Positions 1-12,240 of a stretch of DNA of 64,000 nucleotides are shown in pieces. Location of the stretch: NCBI GenBank assembly GCA_916700875.1, contig CAKAKS010000067.1, positions 7,839,591-7,903,590 on the forward strand. Direction: 5' to 3'. Under the pieces are notes generated by a model, which searched no databases, was not told where the DNA came from, and saw only the letters and a list, made by a program, of their open reading frames with translations. Both the position numbers and the translations under genes were made by a program. The stretch is from Sebastes aleutianus. Lineage: Eukaryota; Chordata; Actinopteri; Perciformes; Sebastidae. The stretch's first letter is position 1. Each line of letters starts with the position of its first letter.

Positions 1-454
1 CAGCTTTTTCTTTCCTCTCGGAGTCAATTAAAATGCAAACCTGCCATTCACAGCGTCTGTGTTTCAACCCCCCCTCATAAGAAGAAAAAATAAATTTAAA
101 TGGGGTTGTTGTTGACAGGTGACAGGTGGATTGTGGGGACGTTGCTGGTTGACAGGTGGCCTGTTTCCATGACACCCCAGCACATACTCATTACCAGCCC
201 ACGAGTCACCCATATGGGATAGTGCATACATGATGTTTGGTACATACACAGGCTGTTTGGTGAGTCGGACACTTTCTGCCTTTATGATTCGTTGTAATCT
301 TGTTTTTTTGTGTGTGACTAAAATATCAAAATAGATGCTGTTTATTGCATTTTAGATATCCGAAAGCATAATCAAGGCCCCTTCTATTCCACAGCTGCTG
401 AAAAATGGACTTTGATTTATAGCCTTGCTAGAGCCGTGGCTCTTTGGGTGGCAG
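1..454. other. Intronic/intergenic DNA, nothing recognised
   Basis: AT-rich unique-looking sequence. Short open frames here have no recognisable domain or codon signature. It probably belongs to a long intron upstream of the sialyltransferase exon at 24078. Confidence 0.4.
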
Positions 455-725
455 TGTTGGTCTACCGGTTAAAATTTTGGCTCAGGCATTCATGTTCCAT
501 TGGATGATTAATTCAAATGACTTTGGTGATACTCTGACTTTTCCTCTCGCGCCACCATGGGGTTTGACGTTTGTGGGTTTATGTGAAGGGTCTCGACAAC
601 TATTGGATGGATAGCCGTGAAATTAGGTACAGACATTCATGCTCCCCAGCGGATTCGTTGTAATGACTTTGGTGGTCGCTTCACTTTTAATCTAGCGCCA
701 TCATCAGGTCAATATTTAAATTTCA
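455..725 (+). repeat. Interspersed repeat, family R1 (first piece)
   Basis: The block carries the phrases 'gacattcatgctccccagc', 'gactttggtggtcgcttcac' and 'caactattggatggat', repeated twice within itself. The same phrases recur at 11850-12240, 17566-17770 and 21712-22090, so this is a dispersed multi-copy repeat. Copies are strongly diverged and have no coding capacity. I know this kind of sequence as very common in percomorph genomes, but cannot assign a transposon class from the sequence alone. Confidence 0.6.
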
Positions 726-1264
726 TGAATACAATAGTTTATGACCAAATACCTGCATAACATCATACAGTACGCACCGTGTATTTAGTTCTATGTTAGA
801 ACATCACGCCGCACAAAACAGCATCACAGCAAAGCCGGCGTGGCGTGGTGCAAGCTATTGGAAACAACAAGTTTCAGAGCGCAGTGGTGCCGTTGTCGCA
901 TTGCGTCTGAAAGGGCACTTCATGAGTGAGAGAAGGAGAGGGAAATGGAGAGTATTAAGAGAAAAAGAAATACTCAAGCAGTGGCAAAAAATGAATGAAT
1001 GAAAACTGATGAATATTAGCCTAGTTTATACCAGAGATTCACACACGTTCACGCCAGAGGGGCAAATTATTCATTTTTCTTTCCTGAGAATTAAAAGTTC
1101 AATTAAAAGTAGGCCTATTTTACAAAAATGCTGTTGCAGTGTACTTTGTTATTTTCATTCTTTAAAAGTCTCCAGAATGCAGGAAACAAAGTCTCTGAAA
1201 CTCACATTTTTCTGGTGGAGGACCACCCGCTTTGGTTTTGAACTCCTCCCTACTTTTGAGGTCT

Positions 1265-1435
1265 CAAGGTTGGCAAGTATGGTTAGAATGCCAACAGGCT
1301 AAACTAAGATGGTGAACATTATACCTCCTAAACATCAGCATGTTGTCATTTTGAGCACGCCAATATTAGCACTTAGCTCACTTCTGTGCCTAAGTACACT
1401 CTCACAGAGCTGCTAGCATGGCTGTAGACTCTGAA
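1265..1435 (+). repeat. Interspersed repeat, family R1 (second piece)
   Basis: Contains 'taagatggtgaacattatac', 'aaacatcagcatgttg', 'gctgctagcatggctgtag' and related short phrases. The matching inverse phrase 'caccatcttagttcagcatg' occurs at 11237-11265, next to another R1 copy. This appears to be the other half of the same dispersed repeat as 455-725. Confidence 0.5.
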
Positions 1436-2996
1436 TTTACATTTTTATTTTATCTAATTACGTGTTGTTGTTTTTGTTAAGTGTGTGGGTGGTCCTCCTG
1501 CCTGAAAGAACAGGAAACCTTTTTTTTAAAAAACATTAATTTGGGTTTTACTGCAGAGATTAAGTGTCCCACGTTGGTCTGAATGAGGAGGCTTTCTCAC
1601 CCAGACAATCAGAGAATTTAGGGCAGACACTGAATACCGAAAATACACAGAGTCCTGGCACAAAACATGAGCTATTGCTAACTAAAAATACGGAAATCAG
1701 TCGAACCCAAGAAGGAATTTGCCGTTCCACTCATTGTACATCGCTGAGGATTAACGCGTCAGCTAAATGCCCTAAAATGTAACAGAAATTATGCTTAGCG
1801 TGTGTGGCACACTTTGATTCACTGCTGAGCTCTAGTTGACTAATCTGGCTTTGTCTTTTAAAATGAGAAACGAGGTTATATAATCAGTTTGAAATATCTG
1901 CCCAGTTGTTTCAGACTAAATTTGCTTTGAAGTTTTAGCTAGAGTGTGACTGAGACAGAGAAATTACATCTGTGGGCGGTAATTGTGTGGAATCAACTAT
2001 CAGTGCGGCCAGACTGCTTCTGACTTTGACTCACTTTTGAGGCATTCGAGTGCAATCAGTTGAACTCAATTAAAAGAATAAATGGAAACGATATAACAAC
2101 ATCATAGACATAAGTTTTTTTCCTATGGTAAAAAATATTATCTTGCTCTCCTTCTGGCTATAGAAAATTAGGAAAGTAATATTTTTTTATATATAAAATT
2201 TTTCAAAGAATTTCAGACTTTGGATCTTTTCATCAAAGGTAGTGGCACCTGGCAGCGGCCTATTTTCAGGATAAGCACAGAGTTAATTATGATTCATTAT
2301 CAAAGCCATATGCAGCACTGTAATGAATTTAATCTAACGCTGAATGGCTGTGATTTATGAAGTATAACAATGCAATCTAAGAGGTCGGTAAGACATAATC
2401 ATGCATTTATTTTGACCCGGGACATAGAGGTAGAAACGTTGCTTTTAAAACGGACAGCTCAGACACGTTCTCCTTAGACCTAAAGAAGTCTTTGCCTCAG
2501 ACTCACTGGGGTGCTGTGAAATTAATGAGAGAAAACTGCTGGGGTGGTGGTGGGCATAAAAGCATCAGACGTCTTCTTCTGCACTGAGAGAATTATTAAA
2601 GTGCTGGTTGCCAGGCGGAGATGAGGAGATCAGTGGAAACCCCTCGCCGTGAGCTCTGTGCATGTCAGGAGAGGGGAAGGATCGCTGCGAGGGTGCAGAG
2701 GGAGGCAGAGGAGAGGGGGGGAAATATGTTCTTTTTTGGCTTTCGCCATTTAGCACTATCTGGTCGGTCATTTGGGTGTTTGTGTTTTTAGTTTTTTTGT
2801 AAACGCGACAGGGGACGAGTGTTGCGAGTGCGGAGCAAGTTAGGATGATGGATGTTCTCCGCATGCAGAGTGTCAGTGAACACAGCAGCCGGGATCATGC
2901 TAACAGCACAGAGACTCTGCAGGGGAGTTACATGTCAAGAAATGAGACGCAGCATCTCTTCATCTTCTCCCTCCTCTTACATGTAACAATTTACAG

Positions 2997-2999
<3 letters not shown>
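1436..2999. other. Non-coding stretch
   Basis: No exon-like segment, RNA gene or terminal-repeat element recognised. A purine-rich patch at about 2660-2730 is only a local composition bias. Confidence 0.35.

Positions 3000-3000
<1 letters not shown>

Positions 3001-3033
<33 letters not shown>
3001..3033. repeat. (AT)n microsatellite
   Basis: Uninterrupted alternating A and T, about 16 dinucleotide units. Confidence 0.97.
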
Positions 3034-3034
<1 letters not shown>

Positions 3035-3597
3035 CCATGAGTATCTCCTTTACCATCTTATTCTCAGTTCTCTCCTCTATAATATTTATAGAATTACATT
3101 AACAGGAATAAATCAAAGCACCGTTAACTTTGAAACATTAATAGAATCAATGTTCTTTAATATAAACGGATTTGTTAATTATATTAGTGTGTCACATGTA
3201 ATTAGACAATTATGTTTAATCCGTGCTTTCTTTGTGCATGGCAGGATTATCATCGTGATGTATCAGATCAGATTTTTTTTATCATTTTTGAAACGCCCTC
3301 ATTTCAGTCAATACTAAACTTCATAAAATCTAGACCTAAGTAGAAATAGCTGATGGAGGAAGTGCAGAGTAAAGCGTCTCATAAATGGACAAAAAGGTAA
3401 AAAATCGAAATTAGTTGTCAAGTCGGTCGGCTTTTTTAAGCTTGCTGATAATCAGACTGAAATTTCAGATTATTTTACTTTGTTTTGGTCTAACCAATCA
3501 GTAGTGAGTGATGAATCCATCCCGCCAACATCATTAAATCATTAAATAATGCAGACATTAATGACACATGAAGCACTTTCAGATGGTGGCAGGCAGG

Positions 3598-4083
3598 CAG
3601 TGGTGGAATTTAACTAAGTACATTCACTCAGATACTATACTTAAAGGCAATTTTAATGTACTTGTGCTTGTATTTTCTGGACATTTCAGAGGGAAATAAT
3701 ATACTTGTATTGTACTACAATTATTTGACAGCTTTAGTTACTATTTACTTTACAAATTGAGATTTTTACATACATAACTGACAAAGATATTATAAAACAT
3801 AATGTGTAGTTATAAATAAAACTACCTAACAATATATACAAGTCATGCTGAAATGATTAGTCGATTAACAGAAAGATAATTGGCAACTATTTTGATTGTT
3901 TCAAAGCTCAACTTTGCAGGTTGAAGATTTGCTGCTTTTCCTTTTAATTATTTTGATCATTTTAATTTATTTTTAATAATTTTGAGGTTTGTACTATTGG
4001 TTGGAGACTATTGGTTCTAAGTAATTGTGACAGCATTTCTCAGGATTTTCTGGATTTTTACAAACCAGCTTTCTCCACCACTG
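3598..4083 (+). mobile_element. hAT-like non-autonomous element (CAGTGGTGGAA family)
   Basis: The left end reads CAGTGGTGGAA and the right end TTCTCCACCACTG, an inverted pair. The flanks are an 8-base duplication, caggcagg (3590-3597) and caggcaag (4084-4091), matching at 7 of 8 bases. An 8-base TSD is the hallmark of the hAT superfamily. The interior includes the typical 'taagtacattcactcagata' phrase and no transposase frame, so the element depends on an autonomous relative. A 3' fragment of the same family lies at 42540-42652. Confidence 0.85.
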
Positions 4084-4091
4084 CAGGCAAG

Positions 4092-5660
4092 TCATTTAAT
4101 CAGAAACATCAGACAAACTCTAAGAAGAAAGTAGATTCACCAGAATCTGGACTTTGGCCAGACTCAATACCGTAGCCATTATGAATCTGCCACTTTTCAC
4201 TTTTGCAGCATTTCCTTCGGGTTAATGAGGCATATTTTACTGTTACACCCCCGTTTTTAGCTGACATCGCAGTTGTATGTTACCCTGAACTATCAGTCAT
4301 ATGCCACCTCGCTAAAAAGTCATTAAAGCTGATTATCATGACATTTGCCTTCTCAAACAGGCAGACATTGTGCTCCACAAGCTAAGTGAGATTTCACATT
4401 AGAAAAGGCTGAGTAGTGATGACAGTGTAGATGAATAAATTTATCATCATCAGCGGCAGCATGCTTTGATGCTCTCACTTTTTTCTGGGACACTTCAGGA
4501 AAGGTTAAGAATACTGACTGTGGTATTTTCATCGTGTGATGGTTTTGTCGGCACAGAGTCCTCAGTCCTCTTCCTCCTTGTCTCCATCGCCACTAAAATG
4601 GTGCTCAACTTGACTCTGGTGGCACAAAGCTTACTGTACCCAGGATTAGCTATTCAGTGAGTACTTCACTTTACAAAATCCTCTGTGCAAAATGTCAGAG
4701 CAGTGTCATGACTGTTGGCTGTTTCCTGGGATATCAGCATCCATACGGGGAGTTCAGAGCCTTTCTATCCCTTTTCACCAGCCCTCTGTCCTCCATACTC
4801 TCGCTCTGCTCATATTGACATCTGCTTTAGGAGGACAACGAGGCCATTAACTCGGGGGAGAGGGGGAGTCAGGGAACAGAGGGTCAGAACAGAGAGAGGG
4901 GTGAACAGAGTGGGAGGGAAGGAAGAAGGCGAGAGGTGAAAGGGTCAGAGAGAAATTGTGGATAGAGATGATAAAAACACAGAGGAGTAGAGATTGAGTG
5001 TGAACAGGAAATAGAGAAAAAATTCGTCATCGGAGAGAGAAAACGTGAAAACAGCTAAGAATATTGAACCACAAAGAAAGACATCCTCAAGGGACTAAAA
5101 TCCAATATCATCAGGCCCTAAAGGACTACAGTACAAAGCACTAATCCCCTAGAAAAGAGACTGTTACATATCTGAAGGCAAAACCGAGAAAGCAATTGAA
5201 CAAATGGCCTTTTGGGAATTTTTTGTTATTTTTTTGAATAAAGACAATATAACATAACTTGAGGGTAAGGCAGTGGTTTCAACATTTTGAATGAAAAATA
5301 TTGCAATGATTGTCCATAAACTTAACCACTCATAAAAAAAATGGTCTGAGACTATAAAACCTTCTGGACAAAGAAAACACTTGAACAGAAATGAACAACT
5401 GCAGGTCCTCCAGGCTGTAAACATCCTGTGGAGCTAACATCCAGTCCTGTGCTTCACAAAAGCTCTCTAAAAACTGTTCATCCTTACTGCTATATATACT
5501 GTACTACAGACCACAATAACAAATAGATGTTGAATGAAGCTTTACACCCCATTCACATCCATGTACTCTCATTACAAATTACACCAAAACTAAAAATAGA
5601 ATCCTTTTTTGTGTAGATTTTAAGAGGATATTTGGTTCAATCCAGCACAATGAGGGAGGC
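4092..5660. other. Non-coding stretch
   Basis: No exon, RNA gene or terminal-repeat element recognised. A purine-rich GA-biased patch lies at about 4850-5060. Confidence 0.35.
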
Positions 5661-5663
5661 TTA

Positions 5664-6296
5664 AGGCCTTTGAACACCAAGTCCGTGTTTTTTCGTCCAA
5701 TATTGTCGCACCTTTAAAAGTAAATGCGACTTCACGTTGCGTCAATCACGTTTACACACTGACTCCGAAACTTTCGTCCGTCATTTAAGTTTTCGGAACA
5801 GGTTTGATTTTCTGCGTTTATCGCATCCGTCGAAAAGCAAAAGAGGGTTGTTTGACCACTCAGAGCCACCGTTCAAAATGACATGATAACCATTCACTTC
5901 CTCTCCCAACACAAAGCACTTCACCATAAAGAAATAAAAGAATACAGGGATACAGAATTTAAAGATTGTGATTTGTGACAGAACAGCTTGGAATCGGGGA
6001 TGGTCGCAAAACAAAGGATGTAGGAAAGATTAGACAGTAGTGATTGTGCTCTAGACAGCTAAACAACTGTCCATGTGAATGTGAATGAATGTCCATCATT
6101 CATTAGCCCCGTTTGGGACTATTGCTATCCATTGCACCCAAATAATTAATTAATTTTTGTCTTGTACTTTGAAACAACAAATAGAATAATAAAACGCGTC
6201 GGACTCATTGTGCAAGGTTTCTGTGCGTAACATTTTTATATTGGATGATAGAAAAAAAACGCATACAAAAATTACGGACTTGATGTGCAAAGACCT
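5664..6296. mobile_element. PIF/Harbinger-like MITE, 633 bases
   Basis: The left end AGGCCTTTGAACACCAAGTC is the imperfect inverse of the right end, which reads GACTTGATGTGCAAAGACCT. Homology between the arms extends about 40 bases inward, to a shared 'ccaata'/'tattgg'. The insertion is flanked by TTA on both sides (5661-5663 and 6297-6299). A 3-base TTA/TAA target duplication is characteristic of PIF/Harbinger elements. No transposase frame is present. Confidence 0.75.
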
Positions 6297-6712
6297 TTAG
6301 GGATACAGTACAGTGGAAACTGAATGTGCAGTAAAAACTGAAAACTAAATAATTAAATTTAAAGTACTGCTGTATGCTGATGATCTGTTTTTTTGTCTTC
6401 CTAAAAGAATCATGTTATTCTTATTTTTCCTGTCAATTAAAATCTCAATACTTTCCAACTTCCTTACGTTATATGCTACTCAGCCCAGAGCCAATTGTTT
6501 TTCACTGCTAAATATGTAAATCTGTATATATTGGTCACAAATATATGGTGTCATTTAAAATAAATAAAAAAGGCTCCGTAGTTTTATAAAACAGTTGGGC
6601 ACTGTAGTTTTCAGAAAATGTTACTCGAATAGGAGTATTTTTTGGGGGCTATATTTTCAGCTGCAGATTAACACACAGTTGGTGGTCTAGTGAGTATTTA
6701 CAGCAGCAGGAT

Positions 6713-6796
6713 GGTGTATGTGGGATCAACTCAAAATAAACAGTGCCCATTTTCATTGTAATGGAAGGAAAAATGGAGCTCTATTATGATACATAT
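6713..6796. repeat. Dispersed repeat paired with 58905-59045
   Basis: The phrase 'atgtgggatcaactcaaaat' with 'aaacagtg' and 'atggagctctat' recurs in reverse complement at 58905-59045. Two inverted copies 52 kb apart show a dispersed family. I could not define the ends. Confidence 0.55.
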
Positions 6797-7642
6797 GAAT
6801 AAGATATATATCTCGCTATACTGTATCTATCTTAGAGTGTCAATCCATAAGATTTCAGTCCTGGTTGATTTGGCGACATCTTATTTACTGGTAGTAACAG
6901 CAAATATGGTTTAATATTACAGGTCCCCGAATACTGCAGGCAGCAAAACAAACTATTGTCATTTTAATAAAGAAATCAGGCAATAATTGTCCTTTTACCA
7001 TCATTCTATGAGCAACCGTGATCTGATTTTATGCTACACACAGCATGAGTCTGCAAACAGTAAAAGTGAAAGTAGTTGGTTACCTCGCTGAGAAGTCGGT
7101 GTGCAGCCTGTCGCCTGAAGCTCTTCATCTAACAGCTCACTGTGGCTGCTCCTTCTTGTTCCATTAACTCTCTGCAATATTTCAAACTGATCCGCTGTCA
7201 GAAAATGCCAAAAATGACCGTTGTCTTGTTTTGTGGACGCACTTTTGATGAACGATAGCAGTCAGTGTCAAGCTCACTGACAAACCCATTACATTGCCTC
7301 TGACTCTACTACTCCATAGTAAAAGTCAACTTGTGTTCTTCCATTTAAATGCTTTTAATGTGAAGCTGCAGCAGTAGCAAATGTTCAGTTTGCATTAGCA
7401 GTAACTTAATACAGCATTTTCTCTTAGAATGTCGTCACAGACACCCAGTTGGTAAAACTGCAAATTAGGGGTGACACCAAGTAGTCGACCATTTTGTCAT
7501 CATCTAAGGAGCCTGATTCGACTGCCAATCTCAGTCGAAGCATCACAGTAGCGTAAAAATGTTATGAAACAAATACTCATTCCATTTGGGTTATATAGGG
7601 GTGCTGAATGTCTGATTTTACATAGAATTGCTTGGTTTCTTC

Positions 7643-7945
7643 TAGGGCTGTCCCGAATACCATTTTTTGGGCTTCGAAACTTCGGTGAGAAATATTCGAA
7701 GGTATTCAAAGCTACCGTACTGCACACACAACAAACAGCGATATCCGTCTGAGAATAACTGATATGATAATTAATGTTGAATATGAATAATGCTGTGAGA
7801 TTATTCCTTATTTCATTGGCTATTTTGGGAGTTAAAAATGATTACTTGTATATTTAGAAATAACAAAACGAAGCATTCAAATACTGATTTGGAGGTTGAT
7901 TACAATGGCAACAGTTAAAGCTTTGATTCATTTGGGTCAGCTCTA
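7643..7945. mobile_element. hAT-like MITE, 303 bases
   Basis: The left end is TAGGGCTGTCCCGAAT. The right end, read in reverse complement, is TAGAGCTGACCCAAAT. The flanks are gtttcttc (7635-7642) and gtttctcc (7946-7953), an 8-base duplication with one mismatch. The interior has no coding capacity. Ends and TSD length support the hAT superfamily. Confidence 0.8.
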
Positions 7946-8634
7946 GTTTCTCCCAATAAATCAGGATATATGCCTATATAAATATCAGCCCATAAATAAA
8001 ACTGTTAATAAAAATTTGAAAATAACTCACATGCTTTCAATCAATCTCCTCAGTGTGTGTGAATAAATCTCTGTCTAGACTTAGTTGCTCTACCCAAATT
8101 TATGGGACCATCGGGGCAGCATCTTGGCAATAGCCTCAGAAAGGCTAAATAGCAACAACATAAGGCTTCTGTTTCAAATAATACATTTATTATTTATTAC
8201 ATTTATTATTATATTTATTATTATTATAGGAACAAAGCACTATCAAAGCTCTAAATATATTTTGAATTTATGAATGATTCACTTCCCCGTGTTTTACCTT
8301 CTGTCTGTGGATTGCTACGATGGGGGAAAATGGAATTAGGACCGAAAGTTCAATTTACAACCACGAAAAGCAAACAGGCTAAGAAACCATTCTGTAACAT
8401 TTTTCTGAAACAACAACTAAGCGATAGTCACATGTATCATGGCCTATAATTTTGTTGTTTTTTACTATTTTTCTAAGGGTACATAAAGCTTAAATAGAGG
8501 GGGATCAATGAGCAAAAAAAGAGGAAAAAAACATAATTCAACAATCAGTTGACGATGGGCAAGACTTGACCAATCACATTGGACTTTGTACATTCTTAGA
8601 TAAAAAAATATAAATATTAAATATTGCAATACTT

Positions 8635-8760
8635 TCATCAGTGGGCCGGAGGCTCAATCACCATTGTGTTACCTCCTTCGGAGATAGATAGAGACTTAAC
8701 AGACATTTATTTACTCTAAATGAAAATCTATGAGTTTGCCACTTTAACTCTACCGACAAT
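8635..8760. repeat. Dispersed repeat, inverse copy of 20610-20745
   Basis: 'ctcaatcaccattgtgttac' here is the inverse of 'gtaacacaatggtgattgag' at 20692-20711. Matching continues through 'aatgtctgttgagtcactat' and 'aaagtggcaa'. It is probably an internal piece of the CAGTGGTTCCC element annotated at 20484. Confidence 0.6.
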
Positions 8761-8999
8761 ACTTGCTAATAGGATCAAATCAAATTGGTTTTGGTCTTTT
8801 CATGGGATTTATGGAGTAAAATAAAAATGAAAAAATAAAAAATCGCCAGCTTTATCTTCTATAGTCATTGAGCAGTACAGTCACAAATGGGCACTGACAG
8901 TTTTATAGTGTTTCAGAGGAAATATGATCCCAGGAAGATAGAAGTAGATCTATTATATGTCTAAATATCTTTACTGTGAGAAACACCAGACTTGTTTTA

Positions 9000-10685
9000 C
9001 TTTGAGGTTGACAGAGTTCAATGCAGCAATAGATGAAGTTTGTAAAAAGAAAATGTCAGAAGAACTTTATATATAATATCATGTAAATTTGGGAAAAACA
9101 ACAAACTGCTCCTCCAATAATTTGGCTCATTTATTTTAACACACCTGTAACAGTTAAGGCCTATTTTTTTCTTCTTGGTTCATTAGTGCAGCTTCTTCCT
9201 TTGTTCTGTCTGATTTCACTAGTTTAAGGACTCACACTTGTGTTGATTGGTACATTGTTTGCACCTGTTGATCCCTCTATAAATAGCATGTGTTGTTCAG
9301 GTTCTGAGTGCTTCAGTTTAAGATGATGTCTGCTGAGTTTTTGTATAATAACTTTGATATTTGTTGCAGAAGAAGCTTGTTTTAAACCAGTATTTTGTAT
9401 TTCCTGCTCTTGGTGCAACAGAACTACTGGTGGAGTTAGAAAGTATGGTGTGATCTGCTTTTCTGTTGTTTAATGCTTCAGTTAAACCACTTAAGACCAG
9501 CATCTGTTTCTGTGAATTGGATGCATTTAGGTTCTACCTAATGTGATTACACTCTGTGGAAGAAAGTGAAATATGGGGACTAATTTCACACTTGTGGATA
9601 AACACACACCCTGAATGGAAAAAGTAAAACTAGATTCCAATTAAGTTTCACTAAAAGTGTTTTTCAAAATGACCCCAAAATGTTGCATGTGAAGCAGAAG
9701 CAAGTTTTGAAAAAAAGTCTTGGACTCAGATGCTACTTGCAGATTATTTCACCAGATGCTAAACTGGGCACCAGATTCACCAAACTAACAGCAAAACCAG
9801 TCGAACTCAGAGCCAAAAACCTGCTGCATTCAAGAAAACATTTAATAATAAAGTAAAAATATAAGCACTCTACTAAAATTAAGAGAAGAAGACGAACTAT
9901 ACAACTAACTGCCGTGCTATTTGTTCCTCAGAAATCCAACAAAATATCTCAAAATTAAAACAGAAAATTGAATCTAATCAAAACACAGAATCCAAAACCA
10001 TGAATTTGAGATTAAAAGAGGGAACTATCTTATAATGGAGACAAACATAGGACCTTGTCTGTAACCAATGCACCATAACTAGTCTACAGAAAGCAGAACT
10101 ACATGTTCTGTGCTGAATACAATACCATAATAGTGAAATGTTATTAAAGCTTTTGAAAAACGTATTCAGGGATTCGTGACCCTGCCAGAGAATGAAAACC
10201 TTCCTTTGCTGTTGACGGAGAAAAATACTGGAAGCTGTTTGTCTCCTGCTACGAGGCTGGAAACAATCTTTTTTCGTGCATTTGCTACACCACAGCATTA
10301 TATTTTCTTCCACGTGTTTAATTACATTCAAACCAGTTTTGCACTGGACTGCAGGACTGATTGGTTAGATGTTATTGGTTGTTGTAGCTTTTCTCAGTTT
10401 GCAATTTTATTCATTAAACTGCAAAATGAGTAAATTTCATTTTCAGTGAAAGATTTATTATGTCAGTAATTTAATCAATTTGGTTAATTGTGCAGCCTTA
10501 GTCCAACATATGTAAAGTATGTTTCTATATTTTGCATTATGTTCTTTTCAGACGTTATCTAAGATCAAGTCAAAGTAAGGTCGGAGCGTCTATTGCCATA
10601 TGCACAGTTAAAATCAAGTTTCCCTTAACAATACAATTCTTCCTTTGCCTTCCACTCTGAATGCTGTTTACAAGGAAACACAAAG
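9000..10685. other. Non-coding stretch with a weak LTR- or promoter-like patch
   Basis: A 'ctctataaatagcatg' TATA-like string lies at about 9275-9290, with no supporting exon. The rest shows no exon or repeat with definable ends. The open frame on the minus strand at 9978-10331 has no recognisable domain. Confidence 0.3.
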
Positions 10686-10689
10686 TATA

Positions 10690-11165
10690 AAGAAACAAAT
10701 ACAAGAAAATAAATAAAGAACACTATGTACAATATACAGAATAATAGAGAACTATCTGTGCAAAACTCTATGCAGACATTGGGTAATTGTCTGTGAGTGT
10801 GCAGTGTGAGTGTGTGTTGTGAGCGATGGCCTGAGGCTAGAAGCTGTCCCTCAGCCTAGAAGTCCTGCATTTCACTCTTGTGTACCTCCTGCCAGAGGGC
10901 ATAAGTGTGCATAACTGTGGACGGAGTCTTTGATGATGCTGTAAGATATTCTATGGACTCTGTGGTGGTTGAAGTCCTGCAGAGATGGTAGGGGCGCCCT
11001 GATGATGTTCTCAGCAATCTTTACCACTCGCTACAGGCGTTTGTGGTCCATGGCGGTGCTGTTCCCATACCACACAGTATCAATGCACCTGGTCAAGATG
11101 CTCTCTATGATGCAGCTGTGGAAGCTGCTGTAGAAGCCTCGGTGACATACCGAATTTCCTCAGAA
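10690..11165 (-). mobile_element. Decayed non-LTR retrotransposon (LINE) C-terminal remnant
   Basis: The minus strand reads the tail typical of fish L2/Rex/CR1-type reverse-transcriptase proteins in broken frames. The pieces are 'ILTRCIDTVWYGNSTAMDHK' (about 11039-11098), then 'RVVKIAENIIRAPLPSLQDF', then 'SIIKDSVH', and after a frameshift 'MPSGRRYTRVKCRTSRLRDS' (about 10845-10900). These match the conserved order (VWYGN, RVV..AE.I, PLPSLQD, IIKD, PSGRRY, CRTSRLRDSF) of that family. A stop codon within the third piece and the frameshift show it is dead. The A-rich sequence just below (10690-10760) resembles the 3' tail. Confidence 0.75.
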
Positions 11166-11290
11166 ATTACAGACACTGTGGCAGCAAAGATGGCCACTAA
11201 CATGCTAACATTCTGATGCTATGCAGCTGTAATGTTGTTCACCATCTTAGTTCAGCATGTAAGCATGCTAACAAAAATATCACCAAACAA

Positions 11291-11822
11291 AAGACTGTAT
11301 ATTAGAAGTGGATGAAGTCACCGTCACGTCACCCATTGGTTTGTGGACTGCCGTTTTGAAGCCTCGAGTTCTTGGCCGTCGACATCTTGTTTTTTTTCAA
11401 CCAGAAGTGATACGAGAAGGTGGAGCTAAGTACAACCGAACACTGAATAAAACATTTTCAGGCGACCAAAAAGTTATAATTAACTTTCATGATCTGAAAA
11501 CACACTGTGAAAGGGTTAAAGTAGTAAGACAAAAACACGGACAACTCCCAGTCTGGACAACACCCTAAAGCATCCCCTGCTTTATGGTCTATCTGACTCT
11601 AAATGGGACCATAATTTACTAAATGAACATCATGCTGTATTGAAGAAGACTTGAAACTAGTGATTGAGACCATAAACTCATGTTAACAATGTTTACTGAA
11701 GTAATAAATCACGTGAGAAGTAGGCCCATTTTCTCATAGACTTCTATACAATCAGACTTATTTTTGCAACCAGAGGAGTCGCCCCCTGCTGCATTGGCTT
11801 CACTTCTCAGACCCTGAGGTTA
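11291..11822 (+). repeat. Dispersed repeat, partner of 44449-44996
   Basis: About 530 bases that recur in reverse complement at 44449-44996. Shared strings include 'aagcatcccctgctttatgg', 'catcatgctgtattgaagaa' and 'acttctatacaatcagactt'. The open frame inside (11308-11568) is not conserved intact in the other copy, so it is unlikely to be a gene. The class is unknown. Confidence 0.7.
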
Positions 11823-11849
11823 CCCACTGGTTATCACCAGTGAACACAA

Positions 11850-12240
11850 AGTACAGCTGAGGCTAATGGGAATGTCATTATTCTGCAGGTGTTTGGTCAT
11901 AAACCAATTTGACAACAATTTCACCTGATGATGGTGCTAGATGAAATATTAAAGGATGTTTCAATCAATCTTCTGGGCGCCAAGAATGTGTGGACCTTAT
12001 TTCATGGCAATCCAACCAATAGTTGCCAAGATATTCCACTAAAAACCAGAAATGTCAACCTCATGGTGGCGCTAGACGAAAAGTCAGAGGATCACCAAAA
12101 TCAGTAGGATTCATTATCTAGGGATCATGAATATCTGTACACAGTTTCATGGCAAACTATCAAATAGTTGTTGAGATATTTCAGTGTAGACCAAAGTGGT
12201 GGATTGACCGACATAGCCTTAGAGCCTCTCAGCTATCATG
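11850..12240 (-). repeat. Interspersed repeat, family R1
   Basis: Shares 'aacctcatggtggcgctaga' and 'ttgttgagatatttcagt' with 17566-17770, and inverse phrases with 455-725. Non-coding and diverged. Confidence 0.65.

Noticed and set aside
11308..11568. 86-codon open frame
   Set aside because: Lies inside a dispersed repeat. The inverse copy at 44.7 kb is not open across the same region.
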